NCBI RefSeq assembly: GCF_037688875.1
Contig: NZ_JAWDIE010000009.1
Coordinates: 62,001 to 126,000 of the forward strand
Length of the DNA stretch: 64,000 nt
Source: Amphibiibacter pelophylacis
GTDB lineage: Bacteria; Pseudomonadota; Gammaproteobacteria; Burkholderiales; Burkholderiaceae_C
Direction: 5' to 3'
Position numbers and translations under genes: made by a program. Positions 1 through 8,249 of the stretch are shown in pieces. Numbering within the stretch: position 1 is the stretch's first letter; every line of letters starts with the position of its first letter. The notes under the pieces are model-generated. The model worked only from the letters and a program-made list of their open reading frames with translations, did no database searches and had not been told where the DNA came from.

Positions 1-1274
1 TGCGCGAAGGCGCCACCTGGCACGACGGACAGCCCGTGGTGGCCGATGACGTGGTCTACACCTTCGAGCGCATTCTGAATGCCGAGAAGCGTGTGCTGCT
101 GTACGCCTTCTTCGGCACCTGGCTGGACAAGGTCGAGAAAAAAGACGACCGCACCGTCGTGCTGCACATGAAGTTCCCCTTCCAGGACGCGCTGAAGCGC
201 CTGTCGGTGGCCAAGATCGTGCCCAGGCACGCCTACGAGGGCAAGAGCGACGAATGGCTCAAGGACGGCAGCAACCAGATCGGCTCCGGCCCTTACCGCG
301 TGACCCGCTATGTGTCGGGCTCATTGGCCAAATTCGAGCGCTACGACAAGTACAACGGCCCGCTCAAGCCGATGATCAAGACCATGCAGTGGAACGTCAC
401 CGTGGACGCCTCCGCGCGCGTGGCGCAGCTGACGGCCGCGCAGGGCGGCATGCTGGCGTCGGACAACATCCCGCAGGACAACATCGAATCGCTGCAGCAG
501 GCGGGCATCACCGTGGAAGGCGCTGGGTCGATGAACATGCTGGCCCTGGTGTTCAACGCCGCCAAAAAGCCTTACAGCGACCTGCGCGTTCGCCAGGCCC
601 TGTTTTACGCCATCGACACCGACAAGCTGATGGCCATCGCCATCAAGGGCAAGGGCAAGCTGGCGTCGTGCTACCTCAACGAAGAGAACCCGTCTTACAG
701 CAAAGCCAGCGATGTCTACGCTTACAACCCCGACAAAGCCAAGGCGCTGCTGGCCGAAGCCGGGGTGAAGGGGCTGAAGATCACGCTCAAGGCGGTCAAC
801 ATCAGCTGGCTGGCCACGGCGGTCAACACCATCAAGGAATCGTGGGACGCCATCGGTGTGGAAACCACGCTGGAGGTCATGGACACCGCAGCGCTGGCGT
901 CGCAGATGGCGTCCAAGGGCGATTTCGACGTGTCGGCCTGGTCCAGCAACCCGACGCAGTTCAGTATTGACGCCGATCTGAACATCCGCTGGTTCTACGC
1001 CGCCGATTCCAAGCACCTGCAGTGGTCGGGCTGGGACAAGACGGCCGACTACAAAAAGCTGGAAAAAACGCTCAACGACGCGCTGGCCAGCGCCGACGCC
1101 ACCGAGCACAAAAAGCTGCTGGACAGCGCCCTGGGCACCATCGCCCACCAGGCGGTGATTTACCCGGTGATGCACATGCAGCTGTTCTCGGGCTGGCATG
1201 CGGACAAGCTGGAAGGCATGAAGGCGCTGAACTACCCGGGCCTGTATCTCAATCGGGCCAAGCGCATCGCCTGA
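1..1274 (+). CDS. ABC importer substrate-binding protein, peptide/nickel class (5' partial)
   Basis: The gene enters from the left edge, so only about the last 423 residues are visible (codons read from base 3). It is the periplasmic binding protein of a peptide/nickel-class importer (SBP_bac_5 family). The lobe motif WHDGQPVVADDVVYTFER and the later motif VRQALFYAID are both family hallmarks. The signal peptide lies outside the window. The next three genes encode the rest of the transporter, and the following lyase and NanE-NanK genes suggest that the ligand is sialic acid rather than peptide. Importers of this same class, SatABCD of Haemophilus ducreyi and SiaEFGI of Corynebacterium, are known to carry sialic acid. 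Ligand identity here is inference; the family is secure. Confidence 0.93.
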   Translation, partial: REGATWHDGQPVVADDVVYTFERILNAEKRVLLYAFFGTWLDKVEKKDDRTVVLHMKFPFQDALKRLSVAKIVPRHAYEGKSDEWLKDGSNQIGSGPYRVTRYVSGSLAKFERYDKYNGPLKPMIKTMQWNVTVDASARVAQLTAAQGGMLASDNIPQDNIESLQQAGITVEGAGSMNMLALVFNAAKKPYSDLRVRQALFYAIDTDKLMAIAIKGKGKLASCYLNEENPSYSKASDVYAYNPDKAKALLAEAGVKGLKITLKAVNISWLATAVNTIKESWDAIGVETTLEVMDTAALASQMASKGDFDVSAWSSNPTQFSIDADLNIRWFYAADSKHLQWSGWDKTADYKKLEKTLNDALASADATEHKKLLDSALGTIAHQAVIYPVMHMQLFSGWHADKLEGMKALNYPGLYLNRAKRIA

Positions 1275-1301
1275 TCAGATCAGACCACGAAAGGACGGGC
1301 C

Positions 1302-2261
1302 GTGCAGGTTCTGAACATCATCCTGAGACGACTGCTGCTGCTGGTGCCGCTGCTGGTGGGCATCGTGCTCTTCGTTTTCATCGTCATGCGCTTCTCGCCG
1401 GTCGATCCGTCGGTGGCGGTGTTTGCCGAAGGGACCGTGGACGCGACCCAGCTGGCCGAGTTTCGCCATCAGCACGGGCTGGACCGGCCGCTGCCGGTGC
1501 AGTTTGTCAGCTTCCTGGGCCAGCTGGCCCAGGGCAATATGGGACGCAGCCTGGCGACGGGGCAGAAGGTGTCGGACATCATCGCCACGGCCATGCCGCT
1601 GACCATCCAGCTCACGGTGCTGGGCGTGCTGATCGCGATGGTGCTGTCGCTGACGCTGGGCGTCACCTCGGCCATCTACCGCGACCGCTGGCCCGACCAG
1701 CTGATCCGCGTCATCACCCTGGGCGGCGTGGCGGCGCCGTCTTTCTGGGTGGCCCTGCTGCTGGTGCAGTGGCTGGCGATTGGTCTGGGCCTGTTCCCGG
1801 CCGGGCGTTACATCAACCCGAACGATTCCATCTCCGGCTGGCTCATGACGATGACGCTGCCTGCCCTGTCACTGGCCCTGCCGGTGGCGGCGCAGATGAC
1901 GCGCATCATCCGCACCTCGATGGTCGAAGAGCTGGACCGTGATTACGTGCGCACCGCGCGCGGCGGTGGTCTGCACCCGCTGGTGGTGGTGGCGCGCAAT
2001 GTGCTGCGCAACGCGCTGATCAATCCGTTGAACGTGCTGGGGCTGCGCATCGGCTATCTGCTGGGTGGCGCGGTGGTGATCGAGACCATTTTCAATCTGC
2101 CCGGCATGGGCATGGTGATGATCAATGCGGTGCAGAACAACGAGCCCGCCATCGTGCAGGGCGTGGTCATCACGATTGCGGTGGGCTTCATCGGCGTGAA
2201 TCTGCTGGTGGACATCCTCTCGCTGCTGATCAACCCGAAACTGCGCGGGAGGGGAGCATGA
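1302..2261 (+). CDS. ABC importer permease, DppB/OppB type
   Basis: This is a 319-residue inner-membrane permease of the peptide/nickel ABC class. The N-terminus (LRRLLLLVPLLVGIVLFVFI) is the usual first membrane helix. The cytoplasmic EAA loop that docks the ATPase is visible around DYVRTARGGGL, and the C-terminal ETIFNLPGMG motif is typical of DppB. The start is GTG, 27 bases after the binding-protein stop, preceded by GAAAGGA. Its stop overlaps the start of the next gene (ATGA), so the two are probably translationally coupled. It would pair with the permease half of the next, fused protein to form the channel. Confidence 0.94.
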   Translation: MQVLNIILRRLLLLVPLLVGIVLFVFIVMRFSPVDPSVAVFAEGTVDATQLAEFRHQHGLDRPLPVQFVSFLGQLAQGNMGRSLATGQKVSDIIATAMPLTIQLTVLGVLIAMVLSLTLGVTSAIYRDRWPDQLIRVITLGGVAAPSFWVALLLVQWLAIGLGLFPAGRYINPNDSISGWLMTMTLPALSLALPVAAQMTRIIRTSMVEELDRDYVRTARGGGLHPLVVVARNVLRNALINPLNVLGLRIGYLLGGAVVIETIFNLPGMGMVMINAVQNNEPAIVQGVVITIAVGFIGVNLLVDILSLLINPKLRGRGA

Positions 2262-4228
2262 GCCTGATTTTTGGACGACTTTTTGCCCGTGCACCGGGCA
2301 AGCGCTCCGGGGGACTCGGTCTGCCGGGTCGCCTGTCGCTGGTCTTCATTGCGCTGCTGGTGGTGGTCGCCATCGTCGGCCCCTGGCTGATGAACGGCAA
2401 TCCCAACGCCCAGGCCATCGTGGCCGACAAATCGCCCGCCTGGGGACACCCTTTTGGATTTGATTACCAGGGGCGGGATATTTTCGAGCGCCTGGTTTAC
2501 GGTTCGCGCTGGTCGCTGTCGATTGGGCTGGGCGCCACGGCAATTGCGCTGGCGCTGGGCGCTTTCATCGGCGCCATGGCCGCGACCAGCCGCCGCTGGG
2601 TGGATGAAAGCATCATGCGCGTTCTGGACGTGATCATGGCCTTCCCCGGCATTGCGCTGGCGGCGGTGCTGGTGGCGGTGTTCGGGCGCGGTGTCGAGGT
2701 GCTGGTGGTGGCCATCGGCTTCCTGTACACGCCCATGGTGGCCCGCCTGGTGCGCGCCAATGTGCAGGCGCAGTACGAGGAGGATTACGTCCAGGCCGAG
2801 AAAATCATCGGCGCAAAGCGCTTCTTTATTCTGGTGCGCCACGTGGCGCGCAACTGTGCGGCGCCGGTGCTGGTGTTCTGCACGGTGATGGTGGCCGATG
2901 CGATCGTGTTCGAGGCCTCGCTGTCCTTCATCGGCGCGGGCGTGCAGCCGCCCAATCCGTCCTGGGGCTCGGTGATTGCCGACGGCAAAAACCTGGTCCA
3001 GCTGGGCGGCTGGTGGGCGACGCTCTTCCCGGGGCTGCTGATTTTCTCCACCGTGGTGGCGCTCAACATCCTGTCGGAAGGCGTGTCGGACGCCTGGGCC
3101 GCGCCGTCCAGCCGCCGCGTGCAGGCGGCCAAAGCGGCGCAGGCCGCCGAGCAGGCCGAAGCCGCTGTCGACAAGACGGCGGGCACGCTGCCGCCGCTGC
3201 CCGCAGGTCTGGCTCAGGCCCGCGAGCGCCTGAAAGCGCAGGCGCGCACCTTCACGCAAGAGCCGCTGCTGGAGATTCAGAACCTGAAGGTCTCGTTCAG
3301 CGGCTCGCACAACGGCGTCAACATCGTCAACGGGCTGAGCCTGTCGGTGCGCCCGGGCGAAGTGCTGGGCCTGATCGGCGAATCGGGCTGCGGCAAATCG
3401 CTGACCTCGCTGGCCATCATGGGCCTGTCGGCGCGCGAGGCGCGTCTGGACGGACGCATCCTGTTCGGTGGCCAGGATCTGCTGACCCTGTCGGCCGCAA
3501 AGCGCCGCGCGCTGATGGGCCACGAGATCGCCATGATCTATCAGGACGCGCTGTCCTCGCTCAACCCGGCCATGACGGTGCGGGCTCAGCTGCAGCAGTT
3601 CATTTCGCGGGGCGGTCAACGCAGTGCGCAGGAGCTGCTGGAGCTGGTCCACCTCGATCCGCAGCGCACGCTCAACGCCTTCCCGCACGAGCTGTCGGGC
3701 GGCCAGCGCCAGCGTGTGCTGATCGCCATGGCGCTGTCGCGCAACCCCCGCCTGATCATCGCCGACGAGCCCACTACGGCGCTAGACGTGACGGTGCAGG
3801 CGCAGGTCATGCAGCTGCTGCGCGATCTGCAGGCGCGCTTGGGCTTTGCGATGATCCTGGTCTCGCACGATCTGGCGCTGGTCTCGCAGATGGCCGATCG
3901 CATCGCCGTGATGTATGGCGGTGAACTGGCCGAAGAGGGCCGCAGCCACCAGGTGCTGGGTTCGCCCGCGCACCCTTACACGCGGGGGCTGCTGGCTTCG
4001 GTGCTGTCGCTGGAGGCCGACGAGCAGGAGCTCAGCCAGATCCGTGGCACCGTGCCCTCACCGGCCGATTTCCCCGCTGGCTGCCGCTTTGCCGGCCGCT
4101 GCGCCCTGGCGGACGCGGGCTGTCACAGCCGCAAACCCGTCGCACACGACAGCCTGGAAGCGGGGCACCGCGTGGCCTGCCACCGCCCGATCTGGCTGTC
4201 CCCCGATGATCTGGAGCAGGCCGCATGA
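2258..4228 (+). CDS. Fused ABC permease (DppC type) and ATPase (DppD type)
   Basis: One 656-residue reading frame joins two normally separate subunits. Residues 1 to about 280 are a DppC-type permease with an EAA loop (YVQAEKIIGAKRFFI). An Ala/Glu-rich linker of about 50 residues follows. From about residue 330 comes an ATPase with Walker A GESGCGKS (about 374-381), signature LSGGQRQR, Walker B LIIADEPTTALD, and the C-terminal cysteine-bearing oligopeptide-ABC tail. I see no stop or frame change at the junction, so the fusion looks real. As I recall, the sialic acid importers of this class include comparable permease-ATPase fusions, which supports that reading of the cluster. The gene overlaps both neighbours by ATGA junctions. 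Confidence 0.95.
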   Translation: MSLIFGRLFARAPGKRSGGLGLPGRLSLVFIALLVVVAIVGPWLMNGNPNAQAIVADKSPAWGHPFGFDYQGRDIFERLVYGSRWSLSIGLGATAIALALGAFIGAMAATSRRWVDESIMRVLDVIMAFPGIALAAVLVAVFGRGVEVLVVAIGFLYTPMVARLVRANVQAQYEEDYVQAEKIIGAKRFFILVRHVARNCAAPVLVFCTVMVADAIVFEASLSFIGAGVQPPNPSWGSVIADGKNLVQLGGWWATLFPGLLIFSTVVALNILSEGVSDAWAAPSSRRVQAAKAAQAAEQAEAAVDKTAGTLPPLPAGLAQARERLKAQARTFTQEPLLEIQNLKVSFSGSHNGVNIVNGLSLSVRPGEVLGLIGESGCGKSLTSLAIMGLSAREARLDGRILFGGQDLLTLSAAKRRALMGHEIAMIYQDALSSLNPAMTVRAQLQQFISRGGQRSAQELLELVHLDPQRTLNAFPHELSGGQRQRVLIAMALSRNPRLIIADEPTTALDVTVQAQVMQLLRDLQARLGFAMILVSHDLALVSQMADRIAVMYGGELAEEGRSHQVLGSPAHPYTRGLLASVLSLEADEQELSQIRGTVPSPADFPAGCRFAGRCALADAGCHSRKPVAHDSLEAGHRVACHRPIWLSPDDLEQAA

Positions 4229-5226
4229 ACGCGCCCCAAAAGATGGACGACACCCGCCCGCCGCTGATCGAGCTGCGCGATGTCTGTGTCTGGCACCGCA
4301 TCGGCGGCCAGAAACTGTTCGAACGCCAGACGGTTTACGCCCTGAGCGATGCCTGCCTGACCGTGCGCGCCGGTGAAACCGTGGGCATCGTGGGCGAATC
4401 GGGCTGCGGTAAATCGACGCTGGCCAAGGCCCTGGTCGGCCTGCAGCCGCCCACGCACGGCGAGATTTTCTTTCGCGGCCAGTCGCTCTGGAAAATGGAC
4501 GCCGCCCAGCGCCGCGACGAGTTCGGGGGCGCGGTCGGTATGGTTTTTCAGGATCCGTCCACGGCGCTCAACCGGCGTCTGTCGGTGCGCCAGGTGATCC
4601 GCGATCCGCTGGACGTGCACCGGCGCGGCAACCCCGCCGAGCGCGAGGCGCGCGTCATCGCGCTGATGGAAATGGTCGGTCTGCCACTGAGCGCGCTCGA
4701 TGCGCTGCCCACGCAGCTGTCGGGCGGACAGCGCCAGCGCGTGGCCATCGCCCGGGCGCTGGCCTTGGGCCCGGCGCTGCTGATCGCCGACGAACCCACT
4801 TCGGCGCTGGACGTGTCGGTGCGCGCGCAGATCCTCAACCTGCTGGGCGAGCTGCAGCAGCGCTTCAACCTGGGGATTGTGTTCATCTCGCACGATCTGC
4901 AGACGGTGCGCCGCATGAGCGACCGTGTCGTAACCATGTACCTGGGCCGCATCGTCGAGGAAGTGCCCGCCGCGCAGCTGCGCCAGGGCGGCGCCCACCC
5001 GTACACGCGCGCCCTGCTGTCGGCCACGCCCGGCATCCTGCACCCGGCCCAGCCGATTGCGCTGGATGGTCCCGTGCCGTCGGCCACGCGTCCGCCCTCG
5101 GGTTGCGCGTTTCGCACACGCTGCTGGAAAAGCACCGAAGCCTGCGCCCGGGAACTTCCCCCCCGGGTGCTGATCCAGCCCGGCCACGCGGTACGCTGTC
5201 TCACCCCGGAATCCGGGACCGACTGA
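4225..5226 (+). CDS. ABC importer ATP-binding protein, DppF/OppF type
   Basis: This 333-residue cytoplasmic ATPase is the second nucleotide-binding subunit of the importer. Walker A (GESGCGKST), signature (LSGGQRQRVAIARAL) and Walker B (LLIADEPTSALD) are all intact. The oligo_HPY-type C-terminal tail (SGCAFRTRCWKSTEAC) is present. The ATG overlaps the stop of the fused permease-ATPase by four bases. The gene completes a four-gene transporter: binding protein, permease, permease-ATPase, ATPase. The GntR regulator follows after only ten bases, so it is probably co-transcribed. Confidence 0.94.
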   Translation: MNAPQKMDDTRPPLIELRDVCVWHRIGGQKLFERQTVYALSDACLTVRAGETVGIVGESGCGKSTLAKALVGLQPPTHGEIFFRGQSLWKMDAAQRRDEFGGAVGMVFQDPSTALNRRLSVRQVIRDPLDVHRRGNPAEREARVIALMEMVGLPLSALDALPTQLSGGQRQRVAIARALALGPALLIADEPTSALDVSVRAQILNLLGELQQRFNLGIVFISHDLQTVRRMSDRVVTMYLGRIVEEVPAAQLRQGGAHPYTRALLSATPGILHPAQPIALDGPVPSATRPPSGCAFRTRCWKSTEACARELPPRVLIQPGHAVRCLTPESGTD

Positions 5227-5236
5227 TCCCCCACAG

Positions 5237-5971
5237 ATGGAGACTGCCTTGGACATCGAGCCCCTGCGCCCCCTGCGCCGCGCCCCTTTGCTGCACGTGT
5301 CGGTGCAGCACAGCCTGCGCGCCTTCATCGAAGACAACCAGCTGCCCGCCGGAGCGCCGCTGCCGCCCGAGGCCGAGCTGGCCGAAAGCCTGGGCGTCAG
5401 CCGCAACTCGGTGCGCGAGGCGGTCAAGGCGCTGGAATCGGTCGGCGTGCTGGAAACGCGGCGCGGCGTTGGGGTGTTCGTGCGCGAGTTCTCCTTCGAG
5501 CCGCTGCTGGACAACCTGGCGTACGGCATCGGCAATTCGATGCGCCAGGTCAGCGAGGTGCTGGAGATACGCCGCACCCTGGAAATGGGCCTGATCGACA
5601 CCGCGCTGCACCGCTTCACGGCGCAGGATCTGGTCGATCTGCGCGCCGTCACCCAGCGCATGCACGATCGCGCCCGCCAGGGCCAGAGCTTCCCCGAGGA
5701 AGACCGTGAGTTCCACCGCATCCTGTTCCGCTCGCAGGGCAACGAAGTCCTGCTGCGCCTGATTGATGTCTTCTGGCTGGCTTTTTACAAGGCCTCCGAT
5801 TTCGTCAACCTGGAAAACATGGACCCGATGTCCACCTGGCGCGATCACCAGGACATCGTGGACGCCATCGCCAGCGGCAAGCTGTCCAGCGTGCGCGAGC
5901 GCCTGGCGCAGCACTACCAGGGCGTGGACAAGACACTGGCGGGCGAGCTTGCCCCGCCGCCGACGCAGTAA
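5237..5971 (+). CDS. GntR-family transcriptional regulator, FadR subfamily (possible NanR-like)
   Basis: This 244-residue DNA-binding regulator has an N-terminal winged helix, with the recognition part around LAESLGVSRNSVREAVKALE at about residues 50-70. A C-terminal FCD ligand domain keeps the metal-site residues of DREFHRILF and DHQDIVDAI. The FadR subfamily includes NanR, the sialic acid regulator of E. coli. Its place between the importer and the lyase suggests local control of the cluster, but I found no convincing repeated GGTATA operator. The ATG at 5237 is chosen because it lies just after the importer and gives a normal family length. Confidence 0.9.
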   Translation: METALDIEPLRPLRRAPLLHVSVQHSLRAFIEDNQLPAGAPLPPEAELAESLGVSRNSVREAVKALESVGVLETRRGVGVFVREFSFEPLLDNLAYGIGNSMRQVSEVLEIRRTLEMGLIDTALHRFTAQDLVDLRAVTQRMHDRARQGQSFPEEDREFHRILFRSQGNEVLLRLIDVFWLAFYKASDFVNLENMDPMSTWRDHQDIVDAIASGKLSSVRERLAQHYQGVDKTLAGELAPPPTQ

Positions 5972-6047
5972 GCCTTTGCGGACCCTGCCGCACCGGCCCA
6001 GAACCCCAGATCCAGAACCCCAGATTCCCCACCCACAAGGTCTCATC

Positions 6048-6968
6048 ATGTCCCGATTTTTTGGTGTCGTTCCCCCCGTTGTCGTTCCCCTGCTGGCCGA
6101 TGGTCAGGTGGATTACCCCTCCTACACGCGCGTGCTGGAGCACCTGATCCAGGGCGGCTGTCACGGCCTCTTTGTGCTGGGCTCGACCAGCGAGGTGATT
6201 TTCTTTGACGAGGCCACGCGCCAGCGCATCATCGAACATTCGGTGAAAGTGGTGGCGGGCCGTCTGCCGGTCATCGTGGGCGTGATCGATCCGGGCACCG
6301 AGCGCGTCATCGGCCACGCCCGTGCGGCGCAGCAGGCGGGCGCGGATGCGGTGGTGGTGACGGCGCCGTTTTACGCCATCACCAATCAGCAGGAAACGAT
6401 GGATCACTTCCGCCGTGTGCGCGGCGCCATCGATATCCCGGTGGTGGCCTACGACCTGCCGGTGTGCGTGCACACCAAGCTGGCGCGCAGTACCACGGTG
6501 CAGCTGGCCCGCGAAGGCGCCATCCAGGGCCTGAAGGATTCCAGCGGCGACGACGGCAACACCCGTTACGTGATCCTGGACACGCGCGATGTGTCCGATT
6601 TCTTCGTCATGACGGGCTCCGAGATCGTGGTCGACAGCGCGCTGCTGATGGGCGCACACGGCGTGGTGCCGGGCCTGGGCAACGTCGATCCGGCCGGTTA
6701 TGTGCGGCTGTGGGATGCGGTGCAACGCGGTGACGCCGCTGCGGCCCGCGCCGAGCAGGAGCGCCTGTGCCGCCTGTTCGAGATCGTCTGGGTGGCGTCC
6801 GGCCGCCTGAGCGGTGGCGCCAGTGGCGTTGGCGGATTCAAGACCGCCATGCGCCGTCTGGGCCTGATCGCCACCAACACCATGACCTCGCCGCGCGGCT
6901 CGCTCAACGAGGCCGAAAGCCAGCGCGTGGACGAGATCCTGCGCAGCGTGGGTCTGCTGGCTGCCTGA
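6048..6968 (+). CDS. DapA/NanA-superfamily lyase, probable N-acetylneuraminate lyase
   Basis: This is a 306-residue class I aldolase barrel of the dihydrodipicolinate synthase/N-acetylneuraminate lyase superfamily. The Schiff-base lysine is K163 (LKDSSGD) and the catalytic tyrosine is Y135 (AYDLP), close to Y137 and K165 of E. coli NanA. The carboxylate-binding loop reads GSTSE rather than the common GSTGE. The neighbouring NanE-NanK gene favours cleavage of sialic acid to ManNAc and pyruvate. The unusual GSTSE and YDLP motifs leave room for another 2-keto acid substrate. The reading frame is open far upstream, but the ATG at 6048 gives the family start MSRFFGVVPPVVVPL. Confidence 0.88.
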   Translation: MSRFFGVVPPVVVPLLADGQVDYPSYTRVLEHLIQGGCHGLFVLGSTSEVIFFDEATRQRIIEHSVKVVAGRLPVIVGVIDPGTERVIGHARAAQQAGADAVVVTAPFYAITNQQETMDHFRRVRGAIDIPVVAYDLPVCVHTKLARSTTVQLAREGAIQGLKDSSGDDGNTRYVILDTRDVSDFFVMTGSEIVVDSALLMGAHGVVPGLGNVDPAGYVRLWDAVQRGDAAAARAEQERLCRLFEIVWVASGRLSGGASGVGGFKTAMRRLGLIATNTMTSPRGSLNEAESQRVDEILRSVGLLAA

Positions 6969-6985
6969 TCTTCCCCTGTTCTGAC

Positions 6986-7002
6986 CCGCCCCATCCGGGC
7001 GG
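6986..7002 (+). other. Short hairpin after the lyase gene
   Basis: A perfect six-base stem (CCGCCC/GGGCGG) with a five-base loop lies 17 bases after the lyase stop. No T run follows, so it is not a standard intrinsic terminator. It may mark the 3' end of the importer-lyase transcript or stabilise it. Confidence 0.3.
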
Positions 7003-7019
7003 ATCGCGACCGGTATTGC

Positions 7020-7055
7020 TGCTGCTCTGGCTGCTGCTCTGGCTGCCGCCTGGGT
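7020..7055 (+). repeat. 12-bp tandem repeat upstream of the porin
   Basis: The unit TGCTGCTCTGGC occurs twice without a gap (7020-7031 and 7032-7043), and a third, degraded unit follows to 7055. It lies about 93-128 bases before the porin ATG, in non-coding DNA. Such short tandem repeats can vary in copy number and alter promoter spacing. No promoter is clear enough here to assign a role. Confidence 0.7.
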
Positions 7056-7147
7056 TGCCGCGTTAGGCCGGGCGGATGAGGCCGCCTGTGCGTTTTCAAA
7101 AAAACCTCATTTTTCGCGGTTGCTGCCGTGACTTCTGGAGACATCCC

Positions 7148-8236
7148 ATGAAAAAAACCAGCCTTGCCCTGATCGCCGCTTCTGGCCTGATCGCTTCCCT
7201 GCCCGCTGTGGCGCAATCCTCGGTGACCCTGTATGGACAGGCCTCGATCGGTATCGCGCAGGGCAAAACGAAGACCGTTATCAACGGCGTGACGACCGAG
7301 ACGACCAACCGCGGCGTCATGAACAGCAATTACTCGGGCAGCATCCTGGGTTTCAAGGGCACGGAAGATCTGGGGGGGGGACTCAAGGCCAACTTCGTTG
7401 TGGAAGGCAATGTGTCCATGGACGGCGGTGCTTCCTTTGCGTTCGACCGCGTGACCATGGTCGGCCTGTCCGGCTCCTGGGGCGCGCTGAACATCGGCCG
7501 CCAGTACAGCCTGGTGCACAACATCCTGTGCGGCGCTGATCTGGACTGCTTCTCCAACTGGTCGACCACGGTGCACTGGTTTGTGCCGACCTATCTGCCG
7601 GGCACCGTGAACTGGCGCAACCAGTTTGGTCCCATCGACATCGGTCTGCAGGCGTCCAAAGGTCGCGGCACCACCAATGGCGTGACCAAGCCGACCAAAG
7701 CCGGTGGCGCCCTGCTGCGCTACGTGTCGGGCAGCAGCTTCATTGGCGCGGCCTACAACTATGCCGAAGGCAATTTTGACAACCGCAAGGGCATCAATCT
7801 GTCGGCGGGCGCTGCCGGAACACCGGCCGCAGACCAGTTCATCGTGGACAAGGGCCAAGGCTACACGGTGGCCGGTTCTTACGATTTTGGCGTCGCACAG
7901 ACCTACGCCAACTACGTGGACAGCAAGGGCTACCCCGACCGCGACGTGGACAGCTATGCCCGCCACCAGCAGCTCAACCTGGGCGTGGCCGTGCCGGTCG
8001 GCGCTGTCACTCTCGGGGTGGGCTATGGCCGCAACCAGGGCGAATTCGTCACCGGCGGCGTGCGCACCGTGGGCAGCCACTACACCGGCAACAACTACTA
8101 TGCAGGTGCTGTCTACAACTTCAACAAGGGCACGCGCCTGACGGTGCGTGCGGGCGTGAACAACGACCGCAAGGCCGATTCCGGCAACTCCACCCGCTCG
8201 ACCCTGGTTGGTGTGGATTTTGCCCACCGCTTCTGA
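7148..8236 (+). CDS. General outer-membrane porin, gram-negative trimeric type
   Basis: This is a 362-residue porin of the Burkholderiales type. It has an N-terminal signal peptide (MKKTSLALIAASGLIASLPA, cut after AVA) and a mature start of QSSVTLYGQASIG. It also has the strand motif LGFKGTEDLGGGLKANF and a C-terminal phenylalanine (GVDFAHRF) for outer-membrane assembly. It sits between the lyase and NanE-NanK genes, so it may serve as the outer-membrane entry for the sugar, the role NanC plays in E. coli. Codons 75-78 contain nine consecutive G bases, described separately. The reading frame extends upstream, but the ATG at 7148 with a GGAG element begins the signal peptide. Confidence 0.95.
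   Translation: MKKTSLALIAASGLIASLPAVAQSSVTLYGQASIGIAQGKTKTVINGVTTETTNRGVMNSNYSGSILGFKGTEDLGGGLKANFVVEGNVSMDGGASFAFDRVTMVGLSGSWGALNIGRQYSLVHNILCGADLDCFSNWSTTVHWFVPTYLPGTVNWRNQFGPIDIGLQASKGRGTTNGVTKPTKAGGALLRYVSGSSFIGAAYNYAEGNFDNRKGINLSAGAAGTPAADQFIVDKGQGYTVAGSYDFGVAQTYANYVDSKGYPDRDVDSYARHQQLNLGVAVPVGAVTLGVGYGRNQGEFVTGGVRTVGSHYTGNNYYAGAVYNFNKGTRLTVRAGVNNDRKADSGNSTRSTLVGVDFAHRF
7372..7380 (+). repeat. G9 homopolymer inside the porin coding sequence
   Basis: Nine consecutive G bases span codons 75-78 (CTG GGG GGG GGA) of the porin. Nearby glycines are mostly GGC or GGT, so the run is not simply codon habit. Losing one G gives a stop at 7452-7454, and gaining one gives a stop at 7537-7539. The tract therefore has the form of a slipped-strand on/off switch. 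Confidence 0.85.
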
Positions 8237-8249
8237 TCCGGAAAACCGC

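Noticed and set aside
3100..3300. Possible sequencing error joining two separate ABC genes
   Set aside because: The frame is continuous through a plausible Ala/Glu linker and both halves are complete, so a real fusion is the simpler reading.
2054..3688. Antisense open frame of 544 codons over the importer genes
   Set aside because: Shadow of the fused permease-ATPase; repetitive Arg/His/Gln composition.
5227..7147. NanR-type GGTATA operator repeats
   Set aside because: Only a single near match (GGTATT at 7012) was found, not the tandem arrangement NanR needs.
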